The translations under genes were made by a program, and so were the position numbers. A stretch of 58,164 nt of DNA from Bacteroidota bacterium (GTDB lineage: Bacteria; Bacteroidota; Bacteroidia; Bacteroidales; JABHKC01), in NCBI GenBank assembly GCA_018692315.1, contig JABHKC010000048.1:1-58164 (forward strand), given 5' to 3'. Position 1 is the stretch's first letter, and every line of letters begins with the position of its first letter. The notes under the pieces are model-generated. The model had not been told where the DNA came from and did no database searches. It worked only from the letters and a program-made list of their open reading frames with translations. Positions 49,440 to 58,164 of this stretch are shown piece by piece.

Positions 49440-50615
49440 ATGAAAAGTATAAAATCAATCTTAATTTTAATATGTATTATGACATCAAATAGTCTATTCT
49501 CACAAGAAAATGAAAACAAGTTCGCAGATTACATTGAAACTGAATCCGGGCTTAAATTTATAATTACTCAACGGGCAAGGGGAGTCCAGGCGAAAGCTGG
49601 CGATAAAGTTGCAGTTCATTACAAAGGTACTTTGCTTGATGGAACTAAATTCGACAGCTCTTACGATAAAGACCAGCCATTTGTATTTGAATTAGGAGCC
49701 GGGCAAGTTATCAAAGGCTGGGACGAAGGCATTGCACTTTTGCATCAAGGCGATAAAGCTACATTTGTAATTCCGTCAGAATTGGCATATGGCGAACGAG
49801 ATATGGGAACAATTCCTCCAAATTCCACTTTAATATTTGAGGTAGAATTAATTAAAGTTGAGCAAGGAGTTAGTATTGAAGCTTTTAATGTTGCCGGAAA
49901 AGATACTCAAATTACCCAATCTGGTTTGAAATATATTGTTGTTGAACAAGGAAATGGAGATTTCATCAAAAAAAATGAAACAGCAAAGATTCATTACACA
50001 GGCTATCTGAGCGATGGTACAATTTTCGATTCATCGGTAAAAAAGGGTAAGGAATTAGAATTTCCGGTAAGTACAGGGAGCATAATTAAAGGACTTGACG
50101 AGGGCGTGCTTTTCATGAAAAAGGGCGGAAAGTGTCGTTTAATAATTCCAGCTTCTTTGGGTTTTGGAGATCAAGCTATGGGAAGTATTCCAGCAAATTC
50201 AACTTTAATTTTCGATGTAGAATTAATTGATATCATACCTGAAAAAAAGGTTGAAGCTTTTGATATTGAAGGAAAAAAGATTCACAAGACAAACTCCGGT
50301 TTAGAATATATAATTGTAAAAGAAGGAGCCGGAAAACAAGCTGAAGCAGGCTTAAATGTCGAGGTTCATTATACAGGATATTTAGAAAATGGCGAAATTT
50401 TTGACTCTTCGGTAAAAAGAGGAAAACCAATTGACTTTCCTCTCGGAACAGGGCGAGTAATTAAAGGTTGGGACGAAGGAATTGCAATGATGAAAGTTGG
50501 TGGTAAACGCCGCTTGATAATTCCATCTGAACTTGGATACGGAAGCAGAGCCCAAGGAAGTATTCCTGCAAATGCCACTCTTATTTTTGATGTTGAATTA
50601 GTTAATGTTAAATAA
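49440..50615 (+). CDS. Exported FKBP-type prolyl isomerase with three tandem domains
   Basis: This 391-residue protein has a signal peptide (KSIKSILILICIMTSNSLFSQ). Three FKBP domains follow at about residues 33-142, 150-262 and 275-391. Each has the pattern GLKxI...VxVHYxGxLxDGxxFDSS, then VIKGxDEGI and a GxxxxGxIPxNSTLIFDVEL ending. All three keep the aromatic and Asp residues of the active pocket (FDSS, GWDEG or GLDEG, and YG or FG), so each may be active; the second has LDEG where the others have WDEG. It probably works in the periplasm or outer membrane, helping fold exported proteins. Three-domain forms are uncommon, since most bacterial FKBPs have one. Confidence 0.92.
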   Translation: MKSIKSILILICIMTSNSLFSQENENKFADYIETESGLKFIITQRARGVQAKAGDKVAVHYKGTLLDGTKFDSSYDKDQPFVFELGAGQVIKGWDEGIALLHQGDKATFVIPSELAYGERDMGTIPPNSTLIFEVELIKVEQGVSIEAFNVAGKDTQITQSGLKYIVVEQGNGDFIKKNETAKIHYTGYLSDGTIFDSSVKKGKELEFPVSTGSIIKGLDEGVLFMKKGGKCRLIIPASLGFGDQAMGSIPANSTLIFDVELIDIIPEKKVEAFDIEGKKIHKTNSGLEYIIVKEGAGKQAEAGLNVEVHYTGYLENGEIFDSSVKRGKPIDFPLGTGRVIKGWDEGIAMMKVGGKRRLIIPSELGYGSRAQGSIPANATLIFDVELVNVK

Positions 50616-50625
50616 GTTCCTTTTT

Positions 50626-50656
50626 TTTGTAAAAATGGAATACATTATTAATATTG
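50626..50656 (+). promoter_or_regulatory. Promoter for the hybrid histidine kinase
   Basis: TTTG (50626-50629), a 19-nt spacer and TAATATTG (50649-50656, one mismatch to TAnnTTTG) lie 31 bp before the start codon. This suggests the kinase is transcribed on its own rather than from the FKBP gene. Confidence 0.55.
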
Positions 50657-50687
50657 TATGCAAAGATTGAAAGTAAATTCGTAAAAT

Positions 50688-52655
50688 ATGATAAAGAAAA
50701 GCCTTTTGATAGCTTTATTATTTGCATGGACATTATTATTGGTAGTAAGTCTATTATGGAATTTAAAAACTATTAACAATTCAACTTTAACGAATGTAAA
50801 AGGACAAACTAAGGCATTTTTCGATCAGATTCAAATTTCGAGAAGATGGAATGCCAAACATGGTGGTGTCTATGTTCCGATTACGGATTCTATTTTGCCA
50901 AACAAATATTTAGACATCAAAAATAGAGATATAATAATTGATAGCTTGGGTATTTCTCTTACGAAAATAAATCCGGCTTATATGACAAGGCAAGTTTCGG
51001 AGTTGGCTAAAAAGTATAATGCTACACGATTCCATATTACAAGTTTAGACCCAATTCGTCCTCAAAATAAACCCGACTATTGGGAAGCTAACATGTTAAA
51101 TTCTTTTGAAAATGGAGTAATAGATACTATTGAGCTAATTAATTGGCATAACGAACAGTACTACAGGTATATGGCTCCATTAGAAATTAGAGAAGCCTGC
51201 CTAAAATGCCACGCCGACCAAGGCTATGAATTAGGCGATATTCGGGGAGGGATAAGTGTTTCTGTGAAGGCTGAAAAGTATCTGGCAAGTTCTAATGCAT
51301 TAAAACAAAACATTTGGGTTTTTCATGGACTTATATTAATAATTGGTTTGTCGGTAATTTATTTTATTAGTAGATATATAAATAAGAATTACCTGAAGTT
51401 GATAAAAAAGGCCGTACAGCTTGAAAATTACGAAGAAGAACTCTCAGTTCAAAACGAAGAACTTTTGTCTCATCAAGATCAAATAATTAAACAAAAGGAT
51501 ATTGCTGAAAAAGCAAAAGAAAAAGCCGAGTTAGCCTCGCAGTATAAGTCAATTTTTTTAGCAAATATGAGCCACGAAATACGTACTCCCTTAAATGGAA
51601 TTATTGGTTTCACAAATATTTTGCTCGAACAAGGAGATTTGAACGAGGTGCAAAAAGATCAGATAGATACGATAAAAAATAGTGGAGACAATCTCATTGC
51701 CATCGTAAACGATATAATTGATTATTCGAAAATTGAAGCAAACCAATTAGAATTGGAAGAAGCTCATTTAAATTTGTTCAACCTGATAAATGAGACTTTG
51801 AAAATGCTAAGCTTTAAGGCAAAGCGTAAAGGTATTGAATTGCATAGTAATATTCATCCGGATATTCCCTCATGGATAATTGGCGATTCTGTCAGAATTA
51901 AGCAAGTTTTGATAAATTATTTAAACAATGCAATAAAATTTACGCATCAGGGCTTTGTAGAATTAGATGTCGTTCCTGCAGAAATTAAAGGAAAGAATAT
52001 AAAAATAAAGTTTTCTGTGATTGATACAGGTATTGGTATTTCTTTGTCAAACCAGTCGAAAATATTTACAGATTATGCTCAAGCAGAAAAATCGACAGCC
52101 CGAAAATACGGAGGAAGTGGCTTAGGTCTGGCAATATCTAAAAGGCTTGCTAAATTAATGAATGGCGAGGTTGGATTCGAAAGTGTCGAAAATTCAGGTT
52201 CTACCTTTTGGTTTACAGGGAGATATAAAATTGGGAAATCTCCCGGTTATGTCAATTTAAATACAAAGCCAATTAAAGCCAAAAGAAATATTAAGGCATT
52301 GCTGGCAGAAGATAATTTGATTAATCAGAAAGTTGCAACAATTTTCTTGAAAAAATATGTTAAGGAAATTGAAGTTGCTGCAAATGGTGCTGAAGCTGTA
52401 GAATTTGTAAAAAACGAACATTTCGATTTGATTTTTATGGATATTCAAATGCCTGTTATGGACGGCTATGAAGCTACAAAAAAAATACGTGAAATCGAAG
52501 ATAGTGAAAATAGAACCAAATCAGTAATAATTGCAATGACAGCAAATGCCTTAAAAGGCGATAGAGAAAAATGTATTGCTATTGGCATGAACGATCATTT
52601 GTCAAAACCATTCAAACCAGAAGATTTGGCAAAAATAATTGAGGATTTTGTCTAA
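50688..52655 (+). CDS. Hybrid histidine kinase with DUF3365 (CxxCH) sensor domain
   Basis: This 655-residue inner-membrane kinase has two membrane segments (about residues 5-25 and 209-228) bracketing a periplasmic DUF3365/Tll0287-like domain. That domain carries a c-type heme motif C171-L-K-C174-H175 just before [15 protein letters not shown]. After a coiled coil (238-290) follow the HisKA domain ([15 protein letters not shown], phospho-His296), HATPase (NNAIKF, DTGIGIS and [11 protein letters not shown]) and a receiver domain (LLAEDN; phospho-Asp585 in [12 protein letters not shown]; Lys in LSKPF). It therefore probably senses redox state or a heme ligand and hands phosphate onward through an Hpt protein. 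No partner regulator is adjacent. Heme attachment is inferred from the motif. Confidence 0.9.
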   Translation: MIKKSLLIALLFAWTLLLVVSLLWNLKTINNSTLTNVKGQTKAFFDQIQISRRWNAKHGGVYVPITDSILPNKYLDIKNRDIIIDSLGISLTKINPAYMTRQVSELAKKYNATRFHITSLDPIRPQNKPDYWEANMLNSFENGVIDTIELINWHNEQYYRYMAPLEIREACLKCHADQGYELGDIRGGISVSVKAEKYLASSNALKQNIWVFHGLILIIGLSVIYFISRYINKNYLKLIKKAVQLENYEEELSVQNEELLSHQDQIIKQKDIAEKAKEKAELASQYKSIFLANMSHEIRTPLNGIIGFTNILLEQGDLNEVQKDQIDTIKNSGDNLIAIVNDIIDYSKIEANQLELEEAHLNLFNLINETLKMLSFKAKRKGIELHSNIHPDIPSWIIGDSVRIKQVLINYLNNAIKFTHQGFVELDVVPAEIKGKNIKIKFSVIDTGIGISLSNQSKIFTDYAQAEKSTARKYGGSGLGLAISKRLAKLMNGEVGFESVENSGSTFWFTGRYKIGKSPGYVNLNTKPIKAKRNIKALLAEDNLINQKVATIFLKKYVKEIEVAANGAEAVEFVKNEHFDLIFMDIQMPVMDGYEATKKIREIEDSENRTKSVIIAMTANALKGDREKCIAIGMNDHLSKPFKPEDLAKIIEDFV

Positions 52656-52790
52656 GTAACTGTAAATAAATAAGTGCTCTTTTTGATATTTGCAAACGAT
52701 TTTTAATCAAGCTGTAAAGAAATATAAAATAATCAATAATAAATTAACAATTTCTAATTTCCTTTTGCATTTGTTGTGAATCATTGAAAA

Positions 52791-54935
52791 CTACTCACTT
52801 CTAACAACTTTCCTAATACCTTTTATTTTTCTTAGTTTTTGTAGAATAATGTGCAAATGTGTTGTGCTTTTCACTACAATATTTATAGTCCCAATAAATT
52901 CATCTTTACTCGAATTTAGGTTTATTCCTCTCATATTTAATTTTAAATCAGACGAAATAAGTTTGGTTATTTCTTCCAACATACCTACTCTGTCGTCTCC
53001 CGAAATGCGGATTGCTGTTTTGAACGAAGCATTGGATTCGTCTGTTTTCCATTTAATTGTTTTAATACGAAACTTGTTGTTCAAAACTAAATTTTTGGCA
53101 TTCGGACAGTTTTTCCTATGTATAGAAATTCCTGTTCCTATAGTTACATATCCGAAAACATTATCGCCAAATATTGGATTACAACATTTGGCAAATCGGT
53201 AGTTTATGTTGTCAACCGAACCGTCAATCAGAAAATAGTCCTTCTCTTTTTCTGGCTTAGAATTAATATCTTCAGCCGCGACAGCAGTTTCAGGAATGAT
53301 AGTTTCAGACTCGTTTGAGCTTAAAAGAACATTTTTAATGTCCTGAATTTCAATAGTATCTCTTGCTATGGCTGAATAAAAATCTATAGCGTTTTGAATT
53401 TTCAAACTTTTTAGCAAAAAACTAACTGTTTCATCATCAAATTTTAATTTCCAATTTTTCAGTTTCCGCTTCAAAATTTCTTTGCCATTATCTGCCTCCT
53501 TATTTTTTTCTTCCTTTAAAATTTTCTTGATTTTAGATTTTGCTTTTGTTGTTTTTACAAATTTTAGCCAATCTTCACGAGCCCTCTGATTTTTTGAAGT
53601 AATAATAAAAACCTGATCTCCGTTTTTTAAAACATATTTCAATGGGACAAGTTTATTGTTTATTTTGGCACTTTGGCATGTCATACCAATTTTTGTGTGT
53701 ATATCGAATGCAAAATCGAGGATAGTAGAACCTTTCGGGAATTTTTTCAAATCACCATTCGGCGTAAAAACAAAAATTTCGTTGCTGTAAAGGTCAGCCT
53801 TGAAACTATCAATTTTATCCTCCTTGTCAAGTTCTTGGCTAACAAGCATTTCTCGGGTTTTCTGAATCCAGTTTTCTACGGTGTTTGATTTTTGTTCGCT
53901 TTTATATTTCCAGTGCGCAGCCATTCCCATCTCTGCAATTTCGTCCATTTGTTTTGTGCGAATTTGAATTTCAACCCATTTGCCCTCCTTGCTCATCACA
54001 GTTGTATGCAAAGATTCATAACCATTGTTTTTTGGAAACGAAATCCAATCCCTCAGTCTGTTGGTGTTGGGAATATATAAATCGGATACTATAGAATAAA
54101 CTTTCCAACAGTCAGATTTTTCTTTGCTCTCAATTATTATTCTTATGGCAAAAAGGTCATAAACTTCCTCAAATTCAACATTTTGTTTTTGAATTTTCCG
54201 ATAGATAGAACTTATTGATTTTGTTCGCCACGAAATTTTAAAATCATAGTTTTGAGATTTTAGTTTTTCATTTATAGGTTTAAGAAAATAATTAATAAAT
54301 GATTCCCTGCTTCTCTCAGTTTCAATAATTTTATCTTGAATAGAATGAAACATTTGGGGATTTTTTATTTTCATTACAGAATCTTCCAGTTCGAGCTTTA
54401 TATTGTAAAGCCCGGCCCTGTGAGCAAAAGGAGCATAAAGGTATTCTGTTTCTGAAACGATTTTATCTTTTTCTTCTTTAGTAGATTCAACAAATGTTCT
54501 GATTATATGCAAATGTTGGGCAAGTTTTATTAAAATAACTCTGATATCATTTGAAACAGCTTTTAGAAGTGCATTGATATAGTCCGATTTTAAGCTTTTT
54601 TCATTAACATTCAAATCCGAAATTTTTTCGATTTCGACAATAGTTTTTGCTATTTTTTCACCGAATTCATTTTTGAGTTCATCAATTGTTATGATTTTAC
54701 TTTTGTAAGGATTAAGCAAAAATATACAAACAATAGAAAATGCTTGCAAACCGATTTCTTCCATTGCAATTCTCGCAGTAATTAATATTTCAGAAATTTC
54801 AACTTCATTATTGGATTTTTTCGCGTATGCTTGAAGTTTGGCAAAAGCTAAGTCAAGCATTTTTGCCTCTTCTGTTTTTATTGTTGGTTTTAAAAGTTCA
54901 AGCAGGAATTTATATTCTGTATTTATTTTTAGCAT
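52791..54935 (-). CDS. relA: RelA/SpoT-type (p)ppGpp synthetase with decayed hydrolase domain
   Basis: This 714-residue stringent-response enzyme makes (p)ppGpp from ATP and GTP or GDP. The N-terminal hydrolase region is degenerate: the HD motif is absent (the stretch ILITARIAMEEIGLQAFSIVCIFLL replaces it), and KLADRLHNMRT is changed to KLAQHLHIIRT (137-147). The synthetase is intact: the RTKSISSIYRKIQ segment (237-249), YDLFAIRII with Asp260, NGYESLHTTV, and VEIQIRT with Glu322 are all present. TGS (about 365-430, EIFVFTPNGDLKKFPKGSTILDF) and C-terminal ACT (about 640-714) domains allow ribosome and stress regulation. It should be synthesis-only, so a separate hydrolase or bifunctional Rel is expected elsewhere in the genome. 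Confidence 0.93.
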   Translation of the reverse strand: MLKINTEYKFLLELLKPTIKTEEAKMLDLAFAKLQAYAKKSNNEVEISEILITARIAMEEIGLQAFSIVCIFLLNPYKSKIITIDELKNEFGEKIAKTIVEIEKISDLNVNEKSLKSDYINALLKAVSNDIRVILIKLAQHLHIIRTFVESTKEEKDKIVSETEYLYAPFAHRAGLYNIKLELEDSVMKIKNPQMFHSIQDKIIETERSRESFINYFLKPINEKLKSQNYDFKISWRTKSISSIYRKIQKQNVEFEEVYDLFAIRIIIESKEKSDCWKVYSIVSDLYIPNTNRLRDWISFPKNNGYESLHTTVMSKEGKWVEIQIRTKQMDEIAEMGMAAHWKYKSEQKSNTVENWIQKTREMLVSQELDKEDKIDSFKADLYSNEIFVFTPNGDLKKFPKGSTILDFAFDIHTKIGMTCQSAKINNKLVPLKYVLKNGDQVFIITSKNQRAREDWLKFVKTTKAKSKIKKILKEEKNKEADNGKEILKRKLKNWKLKFDDETVSFLLKSLKIQNAIDFYSAIARDTIEIQDIKNVLLSSNESETIIPETAVAAEDINSKPEKEKDYFLIDGSVDNINYRFAKCCNPIFGDNVFGYVTIGTGISIHRKNCPNAKNLVLNNKFRIKTIKWKTDESNASFKTAIRISGDDRVGMLEEITKLISSDLKLNMRGINLNSSKDEFIGTINIVVKSTTHLHIILQKLRKIKGIRKVVRSE

Positions 54936-55140
54936 TATTTTCTATTCAATTTTTACGAAAAGGAAAAGTACAATTATATTGAAACAAAAGCAACTTTTGC
55001 AATTTATTACTCAAGTTTCGCACATTAAATATAGCTATAAATTCAATATTTCGTAGTTTGAACACAAATCAAGGCATGAAACTAAAGCCTTTTCTATCAG
55101 TATTTTAATGAAAAAAATCTGAATCAGTAAATATTTCGGT

Positions 55141-55394
55141 TTGCCACAAGTTTTAAACTTGCAGCAGTTTGGCAAAAAGTCCTGAAAGGACGAAATGTAA
55201 AAGCATAGGGTGAAAACCCTACGAAAAAAAACACAGAAGAAACAAAATCCTGTAGGGATGAGATCAGAATCTATCGTTTGTAATTTCTATACCATTTAAT
55301 AATTTCAGCCTTTCAGGATTCACAAAATGATGATGGCATTTCATTCTCAGGGTTTACACCCAGAGCTATAACATTCCGTCCTTTCAGGACTTTC
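55141..55394. repeat. Nested REP-like palindrome cluster 2
   Basis: Laid out like cluster 1. CAAGTTTTAAACTTG (55147-55161) lies inside a TTGCCA/TGGCAA pair. Then come GTCCTgaaAGGAC followed by GAAAT (55179-55196), TAGGGTgaaaACCCTA (55206-55221), ATCCTGTAGGGAT (55248-55260), CCTttcAGG (55309-55317), CTCaGGGTttacACCCaGAG (55346-55365), and GTCCTttcAGGAC (55378-55390), the exact inverse of the left unit. The same unit types as cluster 1 recur with different stem bases. Confidence 0.82.
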
Positions 55395-55533
55395 GTTTAA
55401 TATTTGACAATATCACAAGGTTTTACAAAAAAATTTCTTAATTTCAACAAATGAAAAATGCCAATTTTTCTAAAAAGTTAATATTCTTAATCCAACTTTT
55501 TAAATCGTATTGTAGTCTGTGAAATGAAAGAAT

Positions 55534-55564
55534 TTTGTATGGACAAAAATATCATATAAATTTA
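55534..55564 (+). promoter_or_regulatory. Promoter of the seven-repeat surface protein gene
   Basis: TTTG (55534-55537), a 19-nt spacer and TAAATTTA (55557-55564, last base off consensus) lie about 30 bp before the start codon at 55595. Confidence 0.5.
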
Positions 55565-55594
55565 CGAACTATTTTTTAATAAAATTTTTATAGA

Positions 55595-57760
55595 ATGAAT
55601 TCATTTTTTACTGAATATTTTAAGTTGTTTTTGAAGAACAATAAGTTTTTTATCCTATTATTTTCAATGATTTTTATTTTTCAAACTCAAGCCCAACAAT
55701 GGAATGAGATAATTAAGGCAGTTGCCACAGATAGAGATTCTGTCGATTGGTTTGGAATTTCGGGAAGCATTTCGGGCAATTATGCCATAATTGGAGCAAT
55801 GGGCGAAGACGATGATGTTGCTGGTCGTGCCAATTACAGCAATTCGGGTTCTGCATATATTTTTGAAAAAAATGAATATGGTCATTGGATTCAAAAACAG
55901 AAATTAAAAGCTTCCGACAGAGATATTGAAGACTATTTTGGCTGGTCTGTAGCAATTTCAGGGAACTATGCGGTTGTTGGTGCTGTGTTTGAAGACGAGG
56001 ATGTTTTTGGTGCTGATTCATTGAGCAGTGCAGGCTCTGCATATATTTTCGAAAGAGATAACATGGGAGTTTGGGCAGAAGTACAAAAAATTGTTGCTGC
56101 CGATCGTGAAATACAAGACTTCTTTGGATATTCGGTTGATATTTCAGGGAGTACTTTAATTGTAGGTGCTGTTTATGAAGATGAAAATCAAAACTTAACT
56201 GCTTCGGCGAGCAATGCTGGCTCTGCCTATATTTTCGAAAGAAATGGTATAGGAAATTGGGTGCAAGTACAAAAAATTGTGCAATCAGACCGAATGAACG
56301 ATGATAGATTTGGTTTTACAGCTCATATCCATAATGATATATTGATTGTTGGGGCTATAGGTCAGGACTACGATACCAGTGGAAATAGCAGCAAACTGTT
56401 TGCAGGGGCTGCCTACATATTCGAAAAAGATGGATTGGGAGTATGGAATGAAACTCAAAAAATTGTTGCTTCTGATAGAGAACAATTTGATTATTTTGGG
56501 TATTCTGTCGATATCATTGAAAACTGGGCAATCGTTGGAGCGTATCATGAAAATGAAGATTCGCTTGGAGGAAATACATTAGATAATTCAGGATCGGCTT
56601 ATGTATTTGAAAAAGACTCACTTGGAACTTGGTCTGAGAAACAAAAAGTTACTGCCGGCGAAAGAGCTGTCGATGATTTGTTTGGATATACTGTTGCAAT
56701 TTCCGAAAATTTTATCGCTGTGGGAGCGAAAAACGAAGATGAAGATGCTTTTGAAACTAATACCCAAGATGATGCAGGTTCGGCTTATATCTTCAAAAAA
56801 AACAATCTCGGAGTTTGGAATTTCGATAAAAAGATTGTCGCATCGGATAGAGCGGCAAACGATGCTTTTGGAGCTTTTGTAGATATTTCTGAAAATGACA
56901 TTTTAATTGGAGCATATCTTGAAGATGAGGATATTAGTGGAGTAGATTTTTTGTCAGCATCAGGTTCTGCATATATTTATAATACCTGTGCTACCATTGA
57001 ATACGACACCGAATCTATTTGTGAAGGCGATAGCATTTTTCTTGAGGGAAATTATCAAACAGTTGCCGGAGAATATTACACAAATTTTATAAGTACTGGA
57101 GGTTGCGATAGTACAGTAATTGTAAATTTGAGTTTTAATCCTGTTTTTGAGTTTACTGAAAATGTTTCTATTTGCGATGGCGACAGTATATTGGTTGCCG
57201 GTGTATTTCAATCAACTGCTGGAACTTATCCTGTTTTATATAATACAATTCTTGGATGCGATAGTATAGTCAATACCGAATTGAATATTTATCCTGTTCC
57301 AATAATTGCGTACAATGTTTTCCCGGATTCTAATAATCTTGGAAATATTGATTTGTCGATAAGTGGTGGAAGCTCGCCATATTATTTCGAATGGAGTAAT
57401 GGAGAAACAGTGGAGGATATTTCAGAACTTCAAAGCGGAGAATATTCTGTTACAGTTTATAATATTTATGGCTGTGCGAGCACCGAGTTAATTTCTGTTC
57501 CGCTATATGATTATATACAGGATTATACCATTTCAGAATTAAAAGTTCTTCCTAATCCCACAGAAGGTATTTTTACAATACAAAATATTTCAGGCTCAAT
57601 GATTTTTATTTATAATCCTTTAGGTGAATTGCTCGAAACATATTTATCAGAAAAACCTGTGGTAAATTTCGATATATCACATTATAAAAATGGATTATAT
57701 TTTATTAAAGCTGTAAATGAAAATATGGTTTTTACTGCAAAATTACTGCTAGAGAAATAG
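55595..57760 (+). CDS. T9SS-exported FG-GAP-like seven-repeat protein
   Basis: This 721-residue exported protein has a signal peptide ending TQAQ. Residues about 38-470 hold seven tandem repeats of about 62 residues, each with DRxxxDxFG, ISGNYAxVGA, an acidic EDEDxxG loop, GSAYIFE and GxWxxxQKI. Seven copies fit a closed seven-bladed propeller of the FG-GAP type. Two CDSxxV/I repeats (ICEGDSIFLEGNYQTVAGEYY and ICDGDSILVAGVFQSTAGTY) and a SprB-like domain (SGGSSPYYFEWSNGETVEDIS) follow. A type A T9SS sorting domain (LKVLPNPTEGIFTIQN to LLLEK, about 645-721) ends the protein. It is expected on the cell surface; the acidic loops suggest calcium binding. The ligand is unknown. Confidence 0.9.
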   Translation: MNSFFTEYFKLFLKNNKFFILLFSMIFIFQTQAQQWNEIIKAVATDRDSVDWFGISGSISGNYAIIGAMGEDDDVAGRANYSNSGSAYIFEKNEYGHWIQKQKLKASDRDIEDYFGWSVAISGNYAVVGAVFEDEDVFGADSLSSAGSAYIFERDNMGVWAEVQKIVAADREIQDFFGYSVDISGSTLIVGAVYEDENQNLTASASNAGSAYIFERNGIGNWVQVQKIVQSDRMNDDRFGFTAHIHNDILIVGAIGQDYDTSGNSSKLFAGAAYIFEKDGLGVWNETQKIVASDREQFDYFGYSVDIIENWAIVGAYHENEDSLGGNTLDNSGSAYVFEKDSLGTWSEKQKVTAGERAVDDLFGYTVAISENFIAVGAKNEDEDAFETNTQDDAGSAYIFKKNNLGVWNFDKKIVASDRAANDAFGAFVDISENDILIGAYLEDEDISGVDFLSASGSAYIYNTCATIEYDTESICEGDSIFLEGNYQTVAGEYYTNFISTGGCDSTVIVNLSFNPVFEFTENVSICDGDSILVAGVFQSTAGTYPVLYNTILGCDSIVNTELNIYPVPIIAYNVFPDSNNLGNIDLSISGGSSPYYFEWSNGETVEDISELQSGEYSVTVYNIYGCASTELISVPLYDYIQDYTISELKVLPNPTEGIFTIQNISGSMIFIYNPLGELLETYLSEKPVVNFDISHYKNGLYFIKAVNENMVFTAKLLLEK

Positions 57761-58164
57761 TTTTTTTTATTGTCATTTTATTTTCGCAACTCCTTTTGCT
57801 TATATCTGCATTAGTTTTCTATCTTTGCTGTATAGCTTTACCACCATAGATGAGATTGTTAATCCATTCGATGTTATGGATATTAAAAATAAAAAATATA
57901 AAAAAATATCAGGAATTTTCTGGATACTAATGACTTATGCAAGTGTGTCGGAGCGAAAATGAAAATTTGACACATATACTCTTTGAATAAACAGATAAAA
58001 AATTATTGTTAGGCTATTTAGTGCCTCTAACCTGAATAATTCATAAATATTTCTACTACAAGCCCAAACTGCACATCATCTTTGACCGTCCTCAATTTTT
58101 ATTCCATCAAAATAGCTCGCTATTACTCAAAAATAAAAATCTGTGGTAGTTCAAATCTGACACA
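57761..58164. mobile_element. Probable terminal region of a mobile element, no ORF
   Basis: After the propeller gene, TGTGTCGGAGCG (from 57946) is followed 18 bp on by TTGACACA (57968-57975), a hairpin-like pair. The window ends in CTGACACA, an inverted copy of TGTGTC. TGTGTC termini in both orientations, with no ORF between, look like the end of an IS or a non-autonomous derivative running off the window. The family was not identified; 57761-57945 shows nothing recognisable. Confidence 0.35.

Larger units (their letters stand above)
54936..55594. other. Divergent intergenic region between relA and the propeller gene
   Basis: About 660 bp without a protein gene. Its centre holds the second palindrome cluster (55141-55394), and its right end holds the promoter of the downstream gene. 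Confidence 0.6.

Noticed and set aside
55713-56042. A 109-residue minus-strand ORF rich in Gln and His inside the seven-repeat gene
   Set aside because: It is an antisense shadow of the regular repeat codons.
1-58164. tRNA or rRNA genes
   Set aside because: The intergenic gaps were read by eye for tRNA-like GGTTCRA arms and CCA ends and for rRNA sequence; none was convincing. A tRNAscan-SE run would settle it.

Overview
This AT-rich window (roughly two thirds A+T by eye) comes from a member of the Bacteroidota, probably Bacteroidales-like or a close environmental lineage. The support is: promoters of the Bacteroidetes form TTG/TTTG-N18/19-TAnnTTTG; a serC-serA-DUF1015 serine cluster whose SerA carries lysine in place of the catalytic histidine; the uninterrupted str-S10-spc-alpha ribosomal super-operon; and several secreted proteins with type IX secretion (T9SS) C-terminal domains beside PorP/SprF- and PorE-like partners.

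Layout. 1-0.3 kb: an Hpt domain that ends just after its phospho-accepting histidine. 0.4-7.2 kb (minus strand): DUF1015 protein, SerA and SerC (serine synthesis), a saccharopine-dehydrogenase family enzyme, a DUF2795 protein, a PduO-type cobalamin adenosyltransferase and a LolD/MacB-type ABC ATPase. 7.7-25.8 kb (plus): rpsL-rpsG-fusA-rpsJ through rplQ, with secY, map, infA and rpoA, read from a clear promoter and closed by a strong terminator. Two genes too short for ordinary ORF cut-offs, rpmD and rpmJ, lie inside it. 25.9-27.2 kb: enolase. 27.4-37.4 kb: an M43-like metallopeptidase whose catalytic Glu is Gln, divergent from a 2047-residue PKD-repeat T9SS cargo followed by PorP/SprF-like and PorE/OmpA-like proteins. 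37.4-39.3 kb: M16 peptidase and YjbQ. 39.3-44.8 kb (minus): two secreted proteins sharing an unnamed two-lobed module; the first appears to have lost its sorting domain beside a palindrome cluster. 45.7-52.7 kb (plus): aspS, a DUF4301 protein, a secreted triple-FKBP isomerase, and a DUF3365/CxxCH hybrid histidine kinase. 52.8-54.9 kb (minus): a RelA-type ppGpp synthetase with a decayed hydrolase domain. 55.6-57.8 kb: a seven-repeat propeller T9SS cargo. The window ends in what looks like a mobile-element terminus.

The left half is conserved housekeeping sequence with short intergenic gaps. The right half is accessory: cell-surface proteins separated by long gaps filled with non-coding palindromic elements. 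These are two nested REP-like clusters (39.25-39.69 and 55.14-55.39 kb) built on the same plan with different stem sequences, two end-to-end hairpin (MITE-like) elements (38.66-38.78 and 47.51-47.68 kb), an inverted 13-mer pair at 41.6 kb, and a structured element at 45.0 kb that may be a small RNA. No tRNA, rRNA, CRISPR array, prophage or defence system was recognised. The best candidates for undescribed biology are the palindrome clusters next to T9SS cargo, the shared two-lobed surface module, and the substituted M43 protein opposite the PKD/PorP/PorE locus.
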